This document shows, piece after piece, positions 51,108 through 58,539 of a stretch of 64,000 nt of DNA (the first letter of the stretch is position 1; every line of letters begins with the position of its first letter). The stretch spans positions 1 through 64,000 of the forward strand of contig CANCYS010000001.1 of assembly GCA_947382485.1 (NCBI GenBank), given 5' to 3'. Made by a program: the position numbers and the translations under genes. A model generated the notes under the pieces. The model had not been told where the DNA came from. It made no database searches and worked only from the letters and a program-made list of their open reading frames with translations. Source of the stretch: an uncultured Clostridia bacterium (GTDB taxonomy: Bacteria; Bacillota; Clostridia; Christensenellales; UBA1242).

Positions 51108-52953
51108 AAATATTATTTTTATCTTCTGAAATTTGATGAAAATAGTCATAAATGGTTTTTGCAAGAACTTCACCAATACCTTCAACTTCTGCAAGGTCAT
51201 GAACATTTGCATTTGAAATAATTTCAAACGACTTAAAATGTTTTAAAAGTGCATTTACTTTTTTCTCTCCAAGCCCCTCAATTTCTGAAAGTACACTCTT
51301 CATGGATTTTCCACGTACATTTCTGTGGAAAGTGATTGCAAACCTGTGAGATTCATCACGAACTCGTTGAAGTAGTCTTAATGTGTAATCCGATTTTTTA
51401 AGTTTAATTGGCTCGTCACTTGTGACAGTACAAATTTCTTCATCACGCTTTGCAAGAGAAATTATTGGAATGTCAAGCCCCAGTTCTTTTATGACATTAT
51501 AAGCAGAATGCAACTGTCCATATCCACCATCAATTAAAATTAAATCAGGTCTTTTATTGAAATTTTCTTTACATTCAATTAAATTTATGAGTCTTCTGGT
51601 GAGCGTTTCGTGCATGGAAGCAAAATCATCAGGACCTACAACCGTTTTAATTTTAAATTTTCTATATTCTTTGTATGCTGGTTCTCCACCCTCAAAAACA
51701 ACCATACTTGCAACACTATACTGCCCACTTATGTTTGAAATATCAAAACCTTCAATTCGATTTAATCTTTTTAGCCCAAGCAAATTTTTTAAATTTTCCA
51801 TTGCTTCAACGGTCATTTGATATTTTTTATCTATTCTATCTTTTGAGTATACCAAGTATTCCATTGCATTTTTGATACAATTGTCAATAAATTCAACCTT
51901 TGTTCCAATTTTTGGAATAGTTATTTTAACTGACTTACTAAAACTTGAATAAATATACTTTTGTAGCAATTCTTTTTGTTCATCATCAAGATCATGAGTG
52001 ACAATTTCTTTTGGAAGCATACTTAAATCTGTGTAATAATTTGAAATAAATCCAACTAAAATTTCAGATTTTTCACCAACAACGCTAGCAAGAGAATGAT
52101 TGACTTGTCCAACATTTTTACCTTTTCGAATCATCATTATATTGATATTATAAACTTCATCTAATTCTGCAATTGCAAATACATCAATATCACTGTCATT
52201 AGTTAAACTTGTGATTAGTTCTTTTTCAATGTGTTCAACAGAGCGTAAATTGTTTCTAAGAACAAGTGCTTCTTCAAATTTTTGTTTACTTGCAAAATCA
52301 TTCATTTTACTTATAAGTTGCTTTTTTATATCACCAGTTTTTCCATTCAAAAAATCAATTACGTTTTGAAGCATTTCCATATATTTTTCTTCATTTTCAG
52401 AAGAAATGCAAGGAGCTAAACAATTTCCAATGTCACCATGCAAACAGGCTCTTTCAAGTCTTGGTTTTTTATCAAAATTTATATTACACCACCTAACTGG
52501 ATAGGCTGATTTAATTAAACTTAAAAGCTCGCTTATTCTTGTTCCTGTGACATATGGCCCAAAAATCAAAACACCTTGTTCATGTTTTGGACGCCTAACA
52601 ATTGTTAACCTTGGATACTTTTCTTTCATATCAATTTTGAAATATGGAAATGTTTTATCATCTTTAAGCAAAATGTTATATTTTGGTTTATATTTTTTTA
52701 TTAAGTTATTTTCAAGCGAAAAGGCATCAAATTCGGAGTTTGTTAAAATGTAATCAAAATGGTCTATACAAGCGACCAAGGCATTCGTTTTTTGAGTTTT
52801 TGGAGTGTTGTCAAAATAACTTTTTACTCTCCTTTTTAAAACTTTTGCCTTGCCAACATAGATGACTTCGTCATCTACGTTTTTCATGATATAAACACCT
52901 GAACTTTCAGGTAACTCTTTTTTTACTTTTTCAAGCAATTCTTGTCTATTCAT
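51106..52953 (-). CDS. uvrC: UvrABC excinuclease subunit C, UvrC
   Basis: Dual endonuclease making the 3' and 5' incisions in excision repair with UvrB. 615 residues, normal. Seen: GIY-YIG domain SSGVYIMKNVDDEVIYVGKA with KRRVKSYF (residues about 17-49), zinc-like CLHGDIGNCLAPC, UVR motif around 215 (KQKFEEALVLRNNLRSVEH), RNase H-like domain with EGFDISNISG and LILIDGGYGQL, and C-terminal helix-hairpin-helix motifs (IEGLGEKKVNALL, VEGIGEVLAKTIY). No Shine-Dalgarno: a TATAAT with extended TG ends six bases before the ATG, so probably leaderless like uvrB. Confidence 0.97.
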   Translation of the reverse strand: MNRQELLEKVKKELPESSGVYIMKNVDDEVIYVGKAKVLKRRVKSYFDNTPKTQKTNALVACIDHFDYILTNSEFDAFSLENNLIKKYKPKYNILLKDDKTFPYFKIDMKEKYPRLTIVRRPKHEQGVLIFGPYVTGTRISELLSLIKSAYPVRWCNINFDKKPRLERACLHGDIGNCLAPCISSENEEKYMEMLQNVIDFLNGKTGDIKKQLISKMNDFASKQKFEEALVLRNNLRSVEHIEKELITSLTNDSDIDVFAIAELDEVYNINIMMIRKGKNVGQVNHSLASVVGEKSEILVGFISNYYTDLSMLPKEIVTHDLDDEQKELLQKYIYSSFSKSVKITIPKIGTKVEFIDNCIKNAMEYLVYSKDRIDKKYQMTVEAMENLKNLLGLKRLNRIEGFDISNISGQYSVASMVVFEGGEPAYKEYRKFKIKTVVGPDDFASMHETLTRRLINLIECKENFNKRPDLILIDGGYGQLHSAYNVIKELGLDIPIISLAKRDEEICTVTSDEPIKLKKSDYTLRLLQRVRDESHRFAITFHRNVRGKSMKSVLSEIEGLGEKKVNALLKHFKSFEIISNANVHDLAEVEGIGEVLAKTIYDYFHQISEDKNNI

Positions 52954-52959
52954 AAAATA

Positions 52960-52988
52960 ATTATATCACACAAATAAAAAAATAGAAA
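52960..52988 (-). promoter_or_regulatory. uvrC promoter (leaderless)
   Basis: Minus strand: extended -10 TGATATAAT (TATAAT at 52960-52965), weak -35 TTTCTA (52983-52988), 17-bp spacer. Six bases from -10 to ATG. The -35 lies next to the preceding terminator stem. Confidence 0.55.
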
Positions 52989-53015
52989 AGCAATAAAACA
53001 AAATCATGCTTTTCT
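52984..53015 (-). terminator. Terminator of kinase-like gene A
   Basis: AGAAAAGCA (52984-52992) pairs with TGCTTTTCT (53007-53015); T-rich on the minus strand side. Confidence 0.75.
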
Positions 53016-53023
53016 ACTTTATA

Positions 53024-54028
53024 TTAATCTAATATTTGTCTTGTTTCACTAACAACTTTATATAAATTTTCACTATCTAAGAATCTTTCAAGAATTGTAT
53101 ATGGAATCAAATTAGAATATTCTTGGTATGGTTGTTTTGCAACTTTCTCAAATGCTTTGATGAATTTTATAAGAACTTTTGCAATCATATCCATATTTTT
53201 CTTATTTGCATTTTTTAAATCATATTTCTTGTTTATTTCAAAGAAATTTCTTGAATATCTTTCTGATAATTCATTTGCCAAAAACAAATCAAAACAATCT
53301 CTAAAAACATCTCGACTGGCATTTGCAATCCCCTTGCTTTCTTCAATTTTCATATTTATTGATTCATCAATTTTAACTAAATTTTTGCCATCAAACAAAA
53401 CATTTCTGGCATTCATATCTGAACTGCTACATCTTGCATTTGCAGTGATAAGCAAATCAGACCTAATAAAACTTTCTAAATTTTCTTTATGAAGTTCATA
53501 AAGCTGCTCACTGGTTTGCATTGAAAATTTGATATGATCCATCAAGACTTCATATGCAATATCAATTTCTTCTTTATGTTCACGAATGAATGATTGATTT
53601 TGACCAAGACCTAAGTCTAGCTTTCCTAAAAAATTTACAATTTTTAAGTATTCATCTTTTTCCATTTCAAGATCTGAATATGGAAAAAATTTACTTAAAT
53701 TTTCATAATACAAATCATGCCCAACAACTCTTTCTTCCAAAATATAATAATCATTAACAGTCTTTCCATTTTCTTGTCTTTCAACAACTTTTGAAGCATA
53801 AATTTTTGGAATATTGCAATTATAAACATTTTTGAAATTTTGAAGTTCATCAATATAAATTTCAAACATTGAAGGGTTCTTTACTATTTTTTCTTTATAT
53901 TTTTTAATAACATATTTTCCATCAACAAAATACACAGTACCTTCTGCACCACTCAAACTTTTATACTTATCAAGTTCACTTAAATATGAATCTAACATAT
54001 CATCATAGTTTAATTTAATTGATGTCAT
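53024..54028 (-). CDS. Kinase-like protein A (paralogue array 53-57 kb)
   Basis: 334 residues; no named family recognised. The motif order is that of protein-kinase/aminoglycoside-phosphotransferase folds: glycine loop SGAEGTVYFV (26-35), Lys42-Lys43 in VIKKY, a possible alpha-C Glu (FEIYIDELQNF), hinge YYILEERVVGHDLY (94-107), catalytic-loop-like SSDMNARNVLFDGKNL with Asp204 and Asn209 (D-x4-N), and Asp221 in KIDES as the DFG-like metal site. The usual His of H-x-D is Ser. No signal or membrane segment. One of four neighbours with the same motifs. ATG 54028 with GGAGGGG upstream. Confidence 0.75.
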   Translation of the reverse strand: MTSIKLNYDDMLDSYLSELDKYKSLSGAEGTVYFVDGKYVIKKYKEKIVKNPSMFEIYIDELQNFKNVYNCNIPKIYASKVVERQENGKTVNDYYILEERVVGHDLYYENLSKFFPYSDLEMEKDEYLKIVNFLGKLDLGLGQNQSFIREHKEEIDIAYEVLMDHIKFSMQTSEQLYELHKENLESFIRSDLLITANARCSSSDMNARNVLFDGKNLVKIDESINMKIEESKGIANASRDVFRDCFDLFLANELSERYSRNFFEINKKYDLKNANKKNMDMIAKVLIKFIKAFEKVAKQPYQEYSNLIPYTILERFLDSENLYKVVSETRQILD

Positions 54029-54068
54029 ATTTCCCCCTCCTTTTATTTTTCAAAAATATTATAATAAT

Positions 54069-54096
54069 ATTATAACATAATTTTCTAATTTTTCAA
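54069..54096 (-). promoter_or_regulatory. Promoter of kinase-like gene A
   Basis: Minus strand: TTGAAA (54091-54096), 16-bp spacer ending ATGT, TATAAT (54069-54074). Confidence 0.55.
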
Positions 54097-54111
54097 TCTT
54101 CAAATAATTTT

Positions 54112-55140
54112 TTATAAATTTCTTTGGACTTCATCAAATAATTTGTCTGACTCTTCTTTACTAAAAATGTCTGTAAATATTTTATACAAATATTCAAATG
54201 TTTCATTATCAATAAATTTACGTTCAAACTCAATTTTCTTCATAATTTTAATAATTTTTCTTAAAGCAGACTTACATACTTCTTTATTTTTTTCAATTAA
54301 CTTATATATTTCTATTGCACCTGCTGGATCTAATGACTCATAATCATATTCTTTTATTGTTTCAAAAGGAATGTCATCTTTCTCAAAAAGACGGAAAACT
54401 TCAAGAAATGCTCTTGGTGTGTTGTAACCATCTTCAAGATAAATACCTCTTTTGTTCACAACTCTGGTATCTATTAATGTAATATCTTTATCATCATTAG
54501 TAAAAAACACATTTGAACCAAACAAATCAGGTTCGCTATACATACCTGTTAAATATATATTAAACGTATCAAGCATCATTTTTTCAATTTTGCTTTCTGG
54601 CATTGATTCAAAAATTTCATTAATTTTAATAAAATGATTAATATACGTTTTTATTATTTCTTTCATCAAATTTATATTTTGATTTGGAGTTTTCAAAAAA
54701 TCATTAAAGTCTTTCTCCGAACAAAAGTCTTCAAACAATGAATAACTTTGTTCAATGTATTCAGGACAAAATTGTGTACCTTTAATCCTTTCTTCTAAAA
54801 GATAATAGTTATATGCTTGATCATCAAACTTTCCTGTATATTTTGGATTATTATTAATTATCCATGCATAATACTCAGGAAAATTTAAACCTTCCTTTTT
54901 ATACTTTTGCATCTCTTTGATATATTTTACAAAAACTTCTTTATCATCTTCAAAGCCATGTGATGCACGATAAAAAGATTTAACAACATAATCTTCACCA
55001 AGCAAATATGCGTTACCTTCGGAACCTGTTCCAATTGATTTTTTTGAACCAATATTTTGAACAAAATCATAAAGCATCATTTGATGAAGTGCATTGCTAT
55101 AAATTTTATCAAATATAATTTTATCTTCTTTCTTTTCCAT
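54112..55140 (-). CDS. Kinase-like protein B (paralogue array 53-57 kb)
   Basis: 342 residues. Same architecture as its neighbours: glycine loop GTGSEGNAYLL (37-47), Lys54 in YVVKSFY, hinge NYYLLEERIKGTQF (111-124), catalytic-loop-like SEPDLFGSNVFFT with Asp205 and Asn210, and Asp224 in TLIDT. The His of H-x-D is Glu-Pro-Asp here. Acidic C-terminal helical region. No Shine-Dalgarno; TATAAT ends eight bases before the ATG, so likely leaderless, unlike genes A, C and D. Overall identity to the other three appears low outside the motifs, suggesting old duplications. Confidence 0.75.
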   Translation of the reverse strand: MEKKEDKIIFDKIYSNALHQMMLYDFVQNIGSKKSIGTGSEGNAYLLGEDYVVKSFYRASHGFEDDKEVFVKYIKEMQKYKKEGLNFPEYYAWIINNNPKYTGKFDDQAYNYYLLEERIKGTQFCPEYIEQSYSLFEDFCSEKDFNDFLKTPNQNINLMKEIIKTYINHFIKINEIFESMPESKIEKMMLDTFNIYLTGMYSEPDLFGSNVFFTNDDKDITLIDTRVVNKRGIYLEDGYNTPRAFLEVFRLFEKDDIPFETIKEYDYESLDPAGAIEIYKLIEKNKEVCKSALRKIIKIMKKIEFERKFIDNETFEYLYKIFTDIFSKEESDKLFDEVQRNL

Positions 55141-55148
55141 ATATAGTT

Positions 55149-55177
55149 ATTATAACATAAAACTTATTATATGTAAA
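55149..55177 (-). promoter_or_regulatory. Promoter of kinase-like gene B
   Basis: Minus strand: TTTACA (55172-55177), 17-bp spacer ending ATGT, TATAAT (55149-55154). Shares TATTTAC...ATGKTATAAT with the promoters of genes C and D. Confidence 0.7.
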
Positions 55178-55203
55178 TACCCAACTAATTAAAATTTGGA
55201 AAT

Positions 55204-55258
55204 ACTTATAAATGCTGATAAAATAAGGTGTTATGCTTCACATAACACCTTATTTTAT
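55204..55258 (-). repeat. Dispersed palindromic repeat, copy 8 (terminator of gene C)
   Basis: The longest copy: tail CTTATAAATGCTGATAAAAT, arm AAGGTGTTATG, loop CTTCA, arm CATAACACCTT, with ATTTTAT extending symmetry on the far side. On the minus strand it starts directly after the stop codon of kinase-like gene C and ends in TTATTTTATC, so it can act as its terminator. Confidence 0.9.
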
Positions 55259-55259
55259 A

Positions 55260-56225
55260 TTAAAAATCAATTTGCAACTCTGATACAATTTCTTGTGCAT
55301 CTTTTTCTTTTAAAAATGAACCAAGTGTTTGCTTAAAAGATTCAAAATCATATCTTTTATCTATAACAGGATTTAATAATTCATTTGTTTTCTTAACAAA
55401 TCTTTTTGTAACCTTCGCTGCCAAAGTTTGATTTTCTCTATAAATCTTTGAAATACTTTTAATCTTTTTTGCAGAAGGATTTATAAAATAAGCAACCTCA
55501 TCATTGCTTGAAATTAAATTAACTAATGTTTTTAAAGTTATAACTTTTTCTAAGTTTTCATTTGGCATTGTCTTTCTAACAATTTTTAAATATAAATTGT
55601 CTATCATAGTTAAATTTTTGCCATCAAATAAAATATTTCTTGGCTGTACATCTGGTGAACTTGATTTTCCTTGGACTCTCATATCAAAGTTTGAAAGTAT
55701 AAAATTTTCTAGCATCAAATCAGAAATATCAAGCAACTGCTTGTTTACATTCATGAAATCTTTTATATATAATTCCATAAGTTTTTCAAACAAAAGACCT
55801 TCTTTTGCAGACATTGCATTTTCAAACTCTTCTTTTGAACATACGCTATCAAACAAACTAAATAAATCACTGTTATTATGATCAATATAAATTTCACGAC
55901 CTTTTGCTCTTTCTTCTAAAATATATAAACCATAGTGTTTATCATATTTATCTTCTATCATTTTGAATGCAAAAAATTCTGGTACACAAAATCCAAGGTC
56001 ATGAAAATTTGCCATTTCATTGCAATAGTTTAAAAACGAATTATTGATTGCCATTGCAGAATTATAAAACTTTTTAACAACAAAATCATCATTTATAAAA
56101 TATACACTACCTTCTCCGCCTTGTTTATGCTCAAACTCTTCAAGTCTTGGAATTAAAGAGGACAAAAAATCATCAAATTTTTTTGATGCTAGATTTTCAT
56201 TTTCAAAATTATCAATACCAAACAT
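55260..56225 (-). CDS. Kinase-like protein C (paralogue array 53-57 kb)
   Basis: 321 residues. Glycine loop QGGEGSVYFIN (35-45), Lys51-Lys52 in VVKKFY, hinge YILEERAKGREIY (101-113), catalytic-loop-like SSPDVQPRNILFDGKNL with Asp192 and Asn197, and Asp209 in MIDN. Closest in motif wording to gene A (both have R-N-[VI]-L-F-D-G-K-N-L). A C-terminal basic helical segment (KKIKSISKIYRENQTLAAK). TAGGAG precedes ATG 56225. No membrane segment. Confidence 0.75.
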   Translation of the reverse strand: MFGIDNFENENLASKKFDDFLSSLIPRLEEFEHKQGGEGSVYFINDDFVVKKFYNSAMAINNSFLNYCNEMANFHDLGFCVPEFFAFKMIEDKYDKHYGLYILEERAKGREIYIDHNNSDLFSLFDSVCSKEEFENAMSAKEGLLFEKLMELYIKDFMNVNKQLLDISDLMLENFILSNFDMRVQGKSSSPDVQPRNILFDGKNLTMIDNLYLKIVRKTMPNENLEKVITLKTLVNLISSNDEVAYFINPSAKKIKSISKIYRENQTLAAKVTKRFVKKTNELLNPVIDKRYDFESFKQTLGSFLKEKDAQEIVSELQIDF

Positions 56226-56247
56226 TTTTTATTCTCCTAACAATATA

Positions 56248-56276
56248 ATTATACCATAATAATCAAACCAAGTAAA
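56248..56276 (-). promoter_or_regulatory. Promoter of kinase-like gene C
   Basis: Minus strand: TTTACT (56271-56276), 17-bp spacer ending ATGG, TATAAT (56248-56253). Confidence 0.7.
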
Positions 56277-56302
56277 TAGCAGAGTTTTATTATAATTTCA
56301 AA

Positions 56303-56328
56303 AAAGGTGTTAATCAATTTAACACCTT
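56303..56328 (-). repeat. Palindrome variant, copy 9 (terminator of gene D)
   Basis: AAGGTGTTAA, loop TCAA, TTTAACACCTT: the arm of the dispersed family with TTA in place of TTATG, and without the conserved tail. On the minus strand it overlaps the stop codon of kinase-like gene D and is followed by TTTTTTG, a good intrinsic terminator. Confidence 0.7.
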
Positions 56329-57310
56329 ACATTTCAAACTGTTTTTCAATTTCTTTAATCAATTTACCATCTTTTCCGCTAATAGATTCTGCAACTGATG
56401 TGCAAATATATTTTCCTTTTCTGCTAAGAGTTTTTGATGGCTGAATAATTGTTCTTGAACTTTCTGTGAACCTTAGTAATGCACTTTCAGTAATTTTTAA
56501 ATTTTCATCAACTATTCTTTCCATCTCACTTCTTTTACTTCCCTCAAAACAAGTAATTATTTCTCTGAGTTCTCCATTAAGTTTAAACAAGTTAAACATA
56601 TCAATATAAACAGATAAACCTGCCTTTTCTTCATCATTTAAACATTCATTATCAAATCCATTCAAAAAGAAATTGTCTATGATTTGCATTTGTTTTATTG
56701 AACTGGCATTTCTGTCAACAAACACATTACCTGCATGAATGTCTGGCACACCATATTTTCCACAAAAAGTCATATAGGCATCATCTAATATAAATTTGTC
56801 TAACACATCATCATTTATTGCTTCCAACTTTTTTGTTGTGTTTAAAAATATTTTAAGATATGTCAAAACAATAAGTGAATATAGTGGGTCATTTGGATCA
56901 GCTTTATCAATCGCTTTTGAAAATTCTTTTCTAGAACAAAATCCTTCACATTCAGCATAAATAAATTTTAAAGGAGAAATATCAACTACATTTGTCTTTT
57001 TATCAATTGTGAGGAACATCTTCATTCCAGTTGGATAAATTTCTTTTGTAAAAAGTCTTTCTTGTAAAAGCAAACATTCTTCCTTATTCATTGATTTATA
57101 ATCTAAAATTGAAGGAATGTTGCAACCCTCATCATAAAACTTTTGCAACTCTTTAAAATAACCATCAAAAGATTTAGGATCCCAATATTCAAATGGATGA
57201 TATTTTTTAAGAATATAATTCTCAAAAAAATATGCAGTTCCTTCTCCTCCTGACTTGGAAGTAACATTATCTTTTTTGCTATTAAGATTATCAATGATTG
57301 TCTTTGGCAT
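56327..57310 (-). CDS. Kinase-like protein D (paralogue array 53-57 kb)
   Basis: 327 residues from ATG 57310, chosen for AAAGGAGG upstream; an upstream in-frame ATG lies in the promoter. Glycine loop KSGGEGTAYFF (19-29), Lys35-Lys36 in ILKKYHPFEYW, hinge LLLQERLF (80-87, Gln replacing the Glu of LEER), catalytic-loop-like GVPDIHAGNVFVD with Asp190 and Asn195, and Asp212 in IIDNF. The motif set is the same as in A-C, with most divergence between hinge and catalytic loop. Its stop codon lies in a palindromic terminator. Confidence 0.75.
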   Translation of the reverse strand: MPKTIIDNLNSKKDNVTSKSGGEGTAYFFENYILKKYHPFEYWDPKSFDGYFKELQKFYDEGCNIPSILDYKSMNKEECLLLQERLFTKEIYPTGMKMFLTIDKKTNVVDISPLKFIYAECEGFCSRKEFSKAIDKADPNDPLYSLIVLTYLKIFLNTTKKLEAINDDVLDKFILDDAYMTFCGKYGVPDIHAGNVFVDRNASSIKQMQIIDNFFLNGFDNECLNDEEKAGLSVYIDMFNLFKLNGELREIITCFEGSKRSEMERIVDENLKITESALLRFTESSRTIIQPSKTLSRKGKYICTSVAESISGKDGKLIKEIEKQFEM

Positions 57311-57331
57311 AAAGTTTACCTCCTTTAAAAC

Positions 57332-57360
57332 ATTATACCATTTTTTTAAGTTTATGTAAA
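57332..57360 (-). promoter_or_regulatory. Promoter of kinase-like gene D
   Basis: Minus strand: TTTACA (57355-57360), 17-bp spacer ending ATGG, TATAAT (57332-57337). Confidence 0.75.
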
Positions 57361-57390
57361 TACTCTTAATTTTCAAGGGTTATAATTTAA

Positions 57391-57436
57391 TGTAAATGCC
57401 GAAAAAATAAGGTGTTATGCATAACATAACACCTTA
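57391..57436 (-). repeat. Dispersed palindromic repeat, copy 10 (prfA terminator position)
   Basis: Tail TGTAAATGCCGAAAAAAT, arm AAGGTGTTATG, loop CATAA (itself repeating arm letters), arm CATAACACCTT. On the minus strand it follows the prfA stop codon by about ten bases and ends in TATTTTTTCGG, fitting a terminator. Confidence 0.88.
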
Positions 57437-57447
57437 AAATATAAAAA

Positions 57448-58518
57448 TTAATCTTCCAAACTTGCGAGTTTCGCCTGTTGATCTGCAAGAGTGAGTGCTT
57501 CAACCATTTCTTCAATTGCACCATTCATAAAATTATCAAGAGAATATATTGTCATATTAATTCTATGGTCTGTTACACGACTTTGAGGATAGTTGTATGT
57601 TCTAATCTTTTCACATCTATCACCATTTCCAACTTGCGATCTTCTCTTTTCAGCATAGGCACTATCTTCTTGTGATTGGTAATAATCATATAGTTTTGAT
57701 TTAAGCCAATTCATTGCCTTTTCTTTATTTTTGCCTTGGCTTCTTTCGTCTTGGCATGCAACAATAATTCCTGTTGGAATGTGAGTGATTCTTATTGCTG
57801 ATTCTGTTTTGTTGACATGTTGTCCACCAGCACCACCCGCTCTGTAATAATCAATTTGCAAATCTTTTTCATTAATATCAATTTGAATATTCTTTGCTTC
57901 TGGCAAAACTGCAACTGTTGCTGTTGATGTGTGTATTCTTCCTGAACTTTCGGTTACTGGAATTCTTTGAACTCTGTGAACACCACTTTCATATTTAAAC
58001 TTTGCAAATGCACCCTTTCCTGTGACCATGAAATTGACTTCTTTTATAACACCATTTTCACCAGCATTTTCATCTAGAATTTCAACTTTGAATCTATTTC
58101 TATCTGCATACATGTTATACATTCTAAAAAGGTCACCAGCAAAAATTCCTGCTTCATCTCCACCAACGCCTGCTCTAATTTCAACGATGACATTGCATTC
58201 ATCATTTTCATCTTTTGGAAGAAGCAAAATTTTGAGTTCTTCTTCAAGAGCTTTCAATTTTTCTTTTCCGCCAAAATATTCTTCATTAAGCATTGCAACC
58301 ATGTCTGGGTCAGTTTCAATTTTGAGCATTTCTTCGGCATCTTTCATATCATTTTCAACCTTACAATACTCATCATATTTTTCAACGATTGGTGCAAGAT
58401 CTGCCTGCTCTTTTGATTTCTTTTGCCAAATAGACATATCTGCAAGCACATCTGGATTAATTAAATCATTTGTAAGTTCTTCAAATTTTTGTTTTATATT
58501 CTTTAATTTCTCAATCAT
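57448..58518 (-). CDS. prfA: Peptide chain release factor 1
   Basis: Terminates translation at UAA and UAG. 356 residues, normal. Seen: the codon-recognition PxT motif in RIPVTESSGRIHTS, and the peptidyl-hydrolysis motif AGGAGGQHVNKTES near residue 230, plus RVTDHRINMTIY near the end. The nearest Shine-Dalgarno-like GAGG is about 13 bases before the ATG, so initiation may rely on coupling with prmC (21 bp upstream). Confidence 0.97.
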   Translation of the reverse strand: MIEKLKNIKQKFEELTNDLINPDVLADMSIWQKKSKEQADLAPIVEKYDEYCKVENDMKDAEEMLKIETDPDMVAMLNEEYFGGKEKLKALEEELKILLLPKDENDECNVIVEIRAGVGGDEAGIFAGDLFRMYNMYADRNRFKVEILDENAGENGVIKEVNFMVTGKGAFAKFKYESGVHRVQRIPVTESSGRIHTSTATVAVLPEAKNIQIDINEKDLQIDYYRAGGAGGQHVNKTESAIRITHIPTGIIVACQDERSQGKNKEKAMNWLKSKLYDYYQSQEDSAYAEKRRSQVGNGDRCEKIRTYNYPQSRVTDHRINMTIYSLDNFMNGAIEEMVEALTLADQQAKLASLED

Positions 58519-58539
58519 ATTTGCTTTTTAACCTCATAA

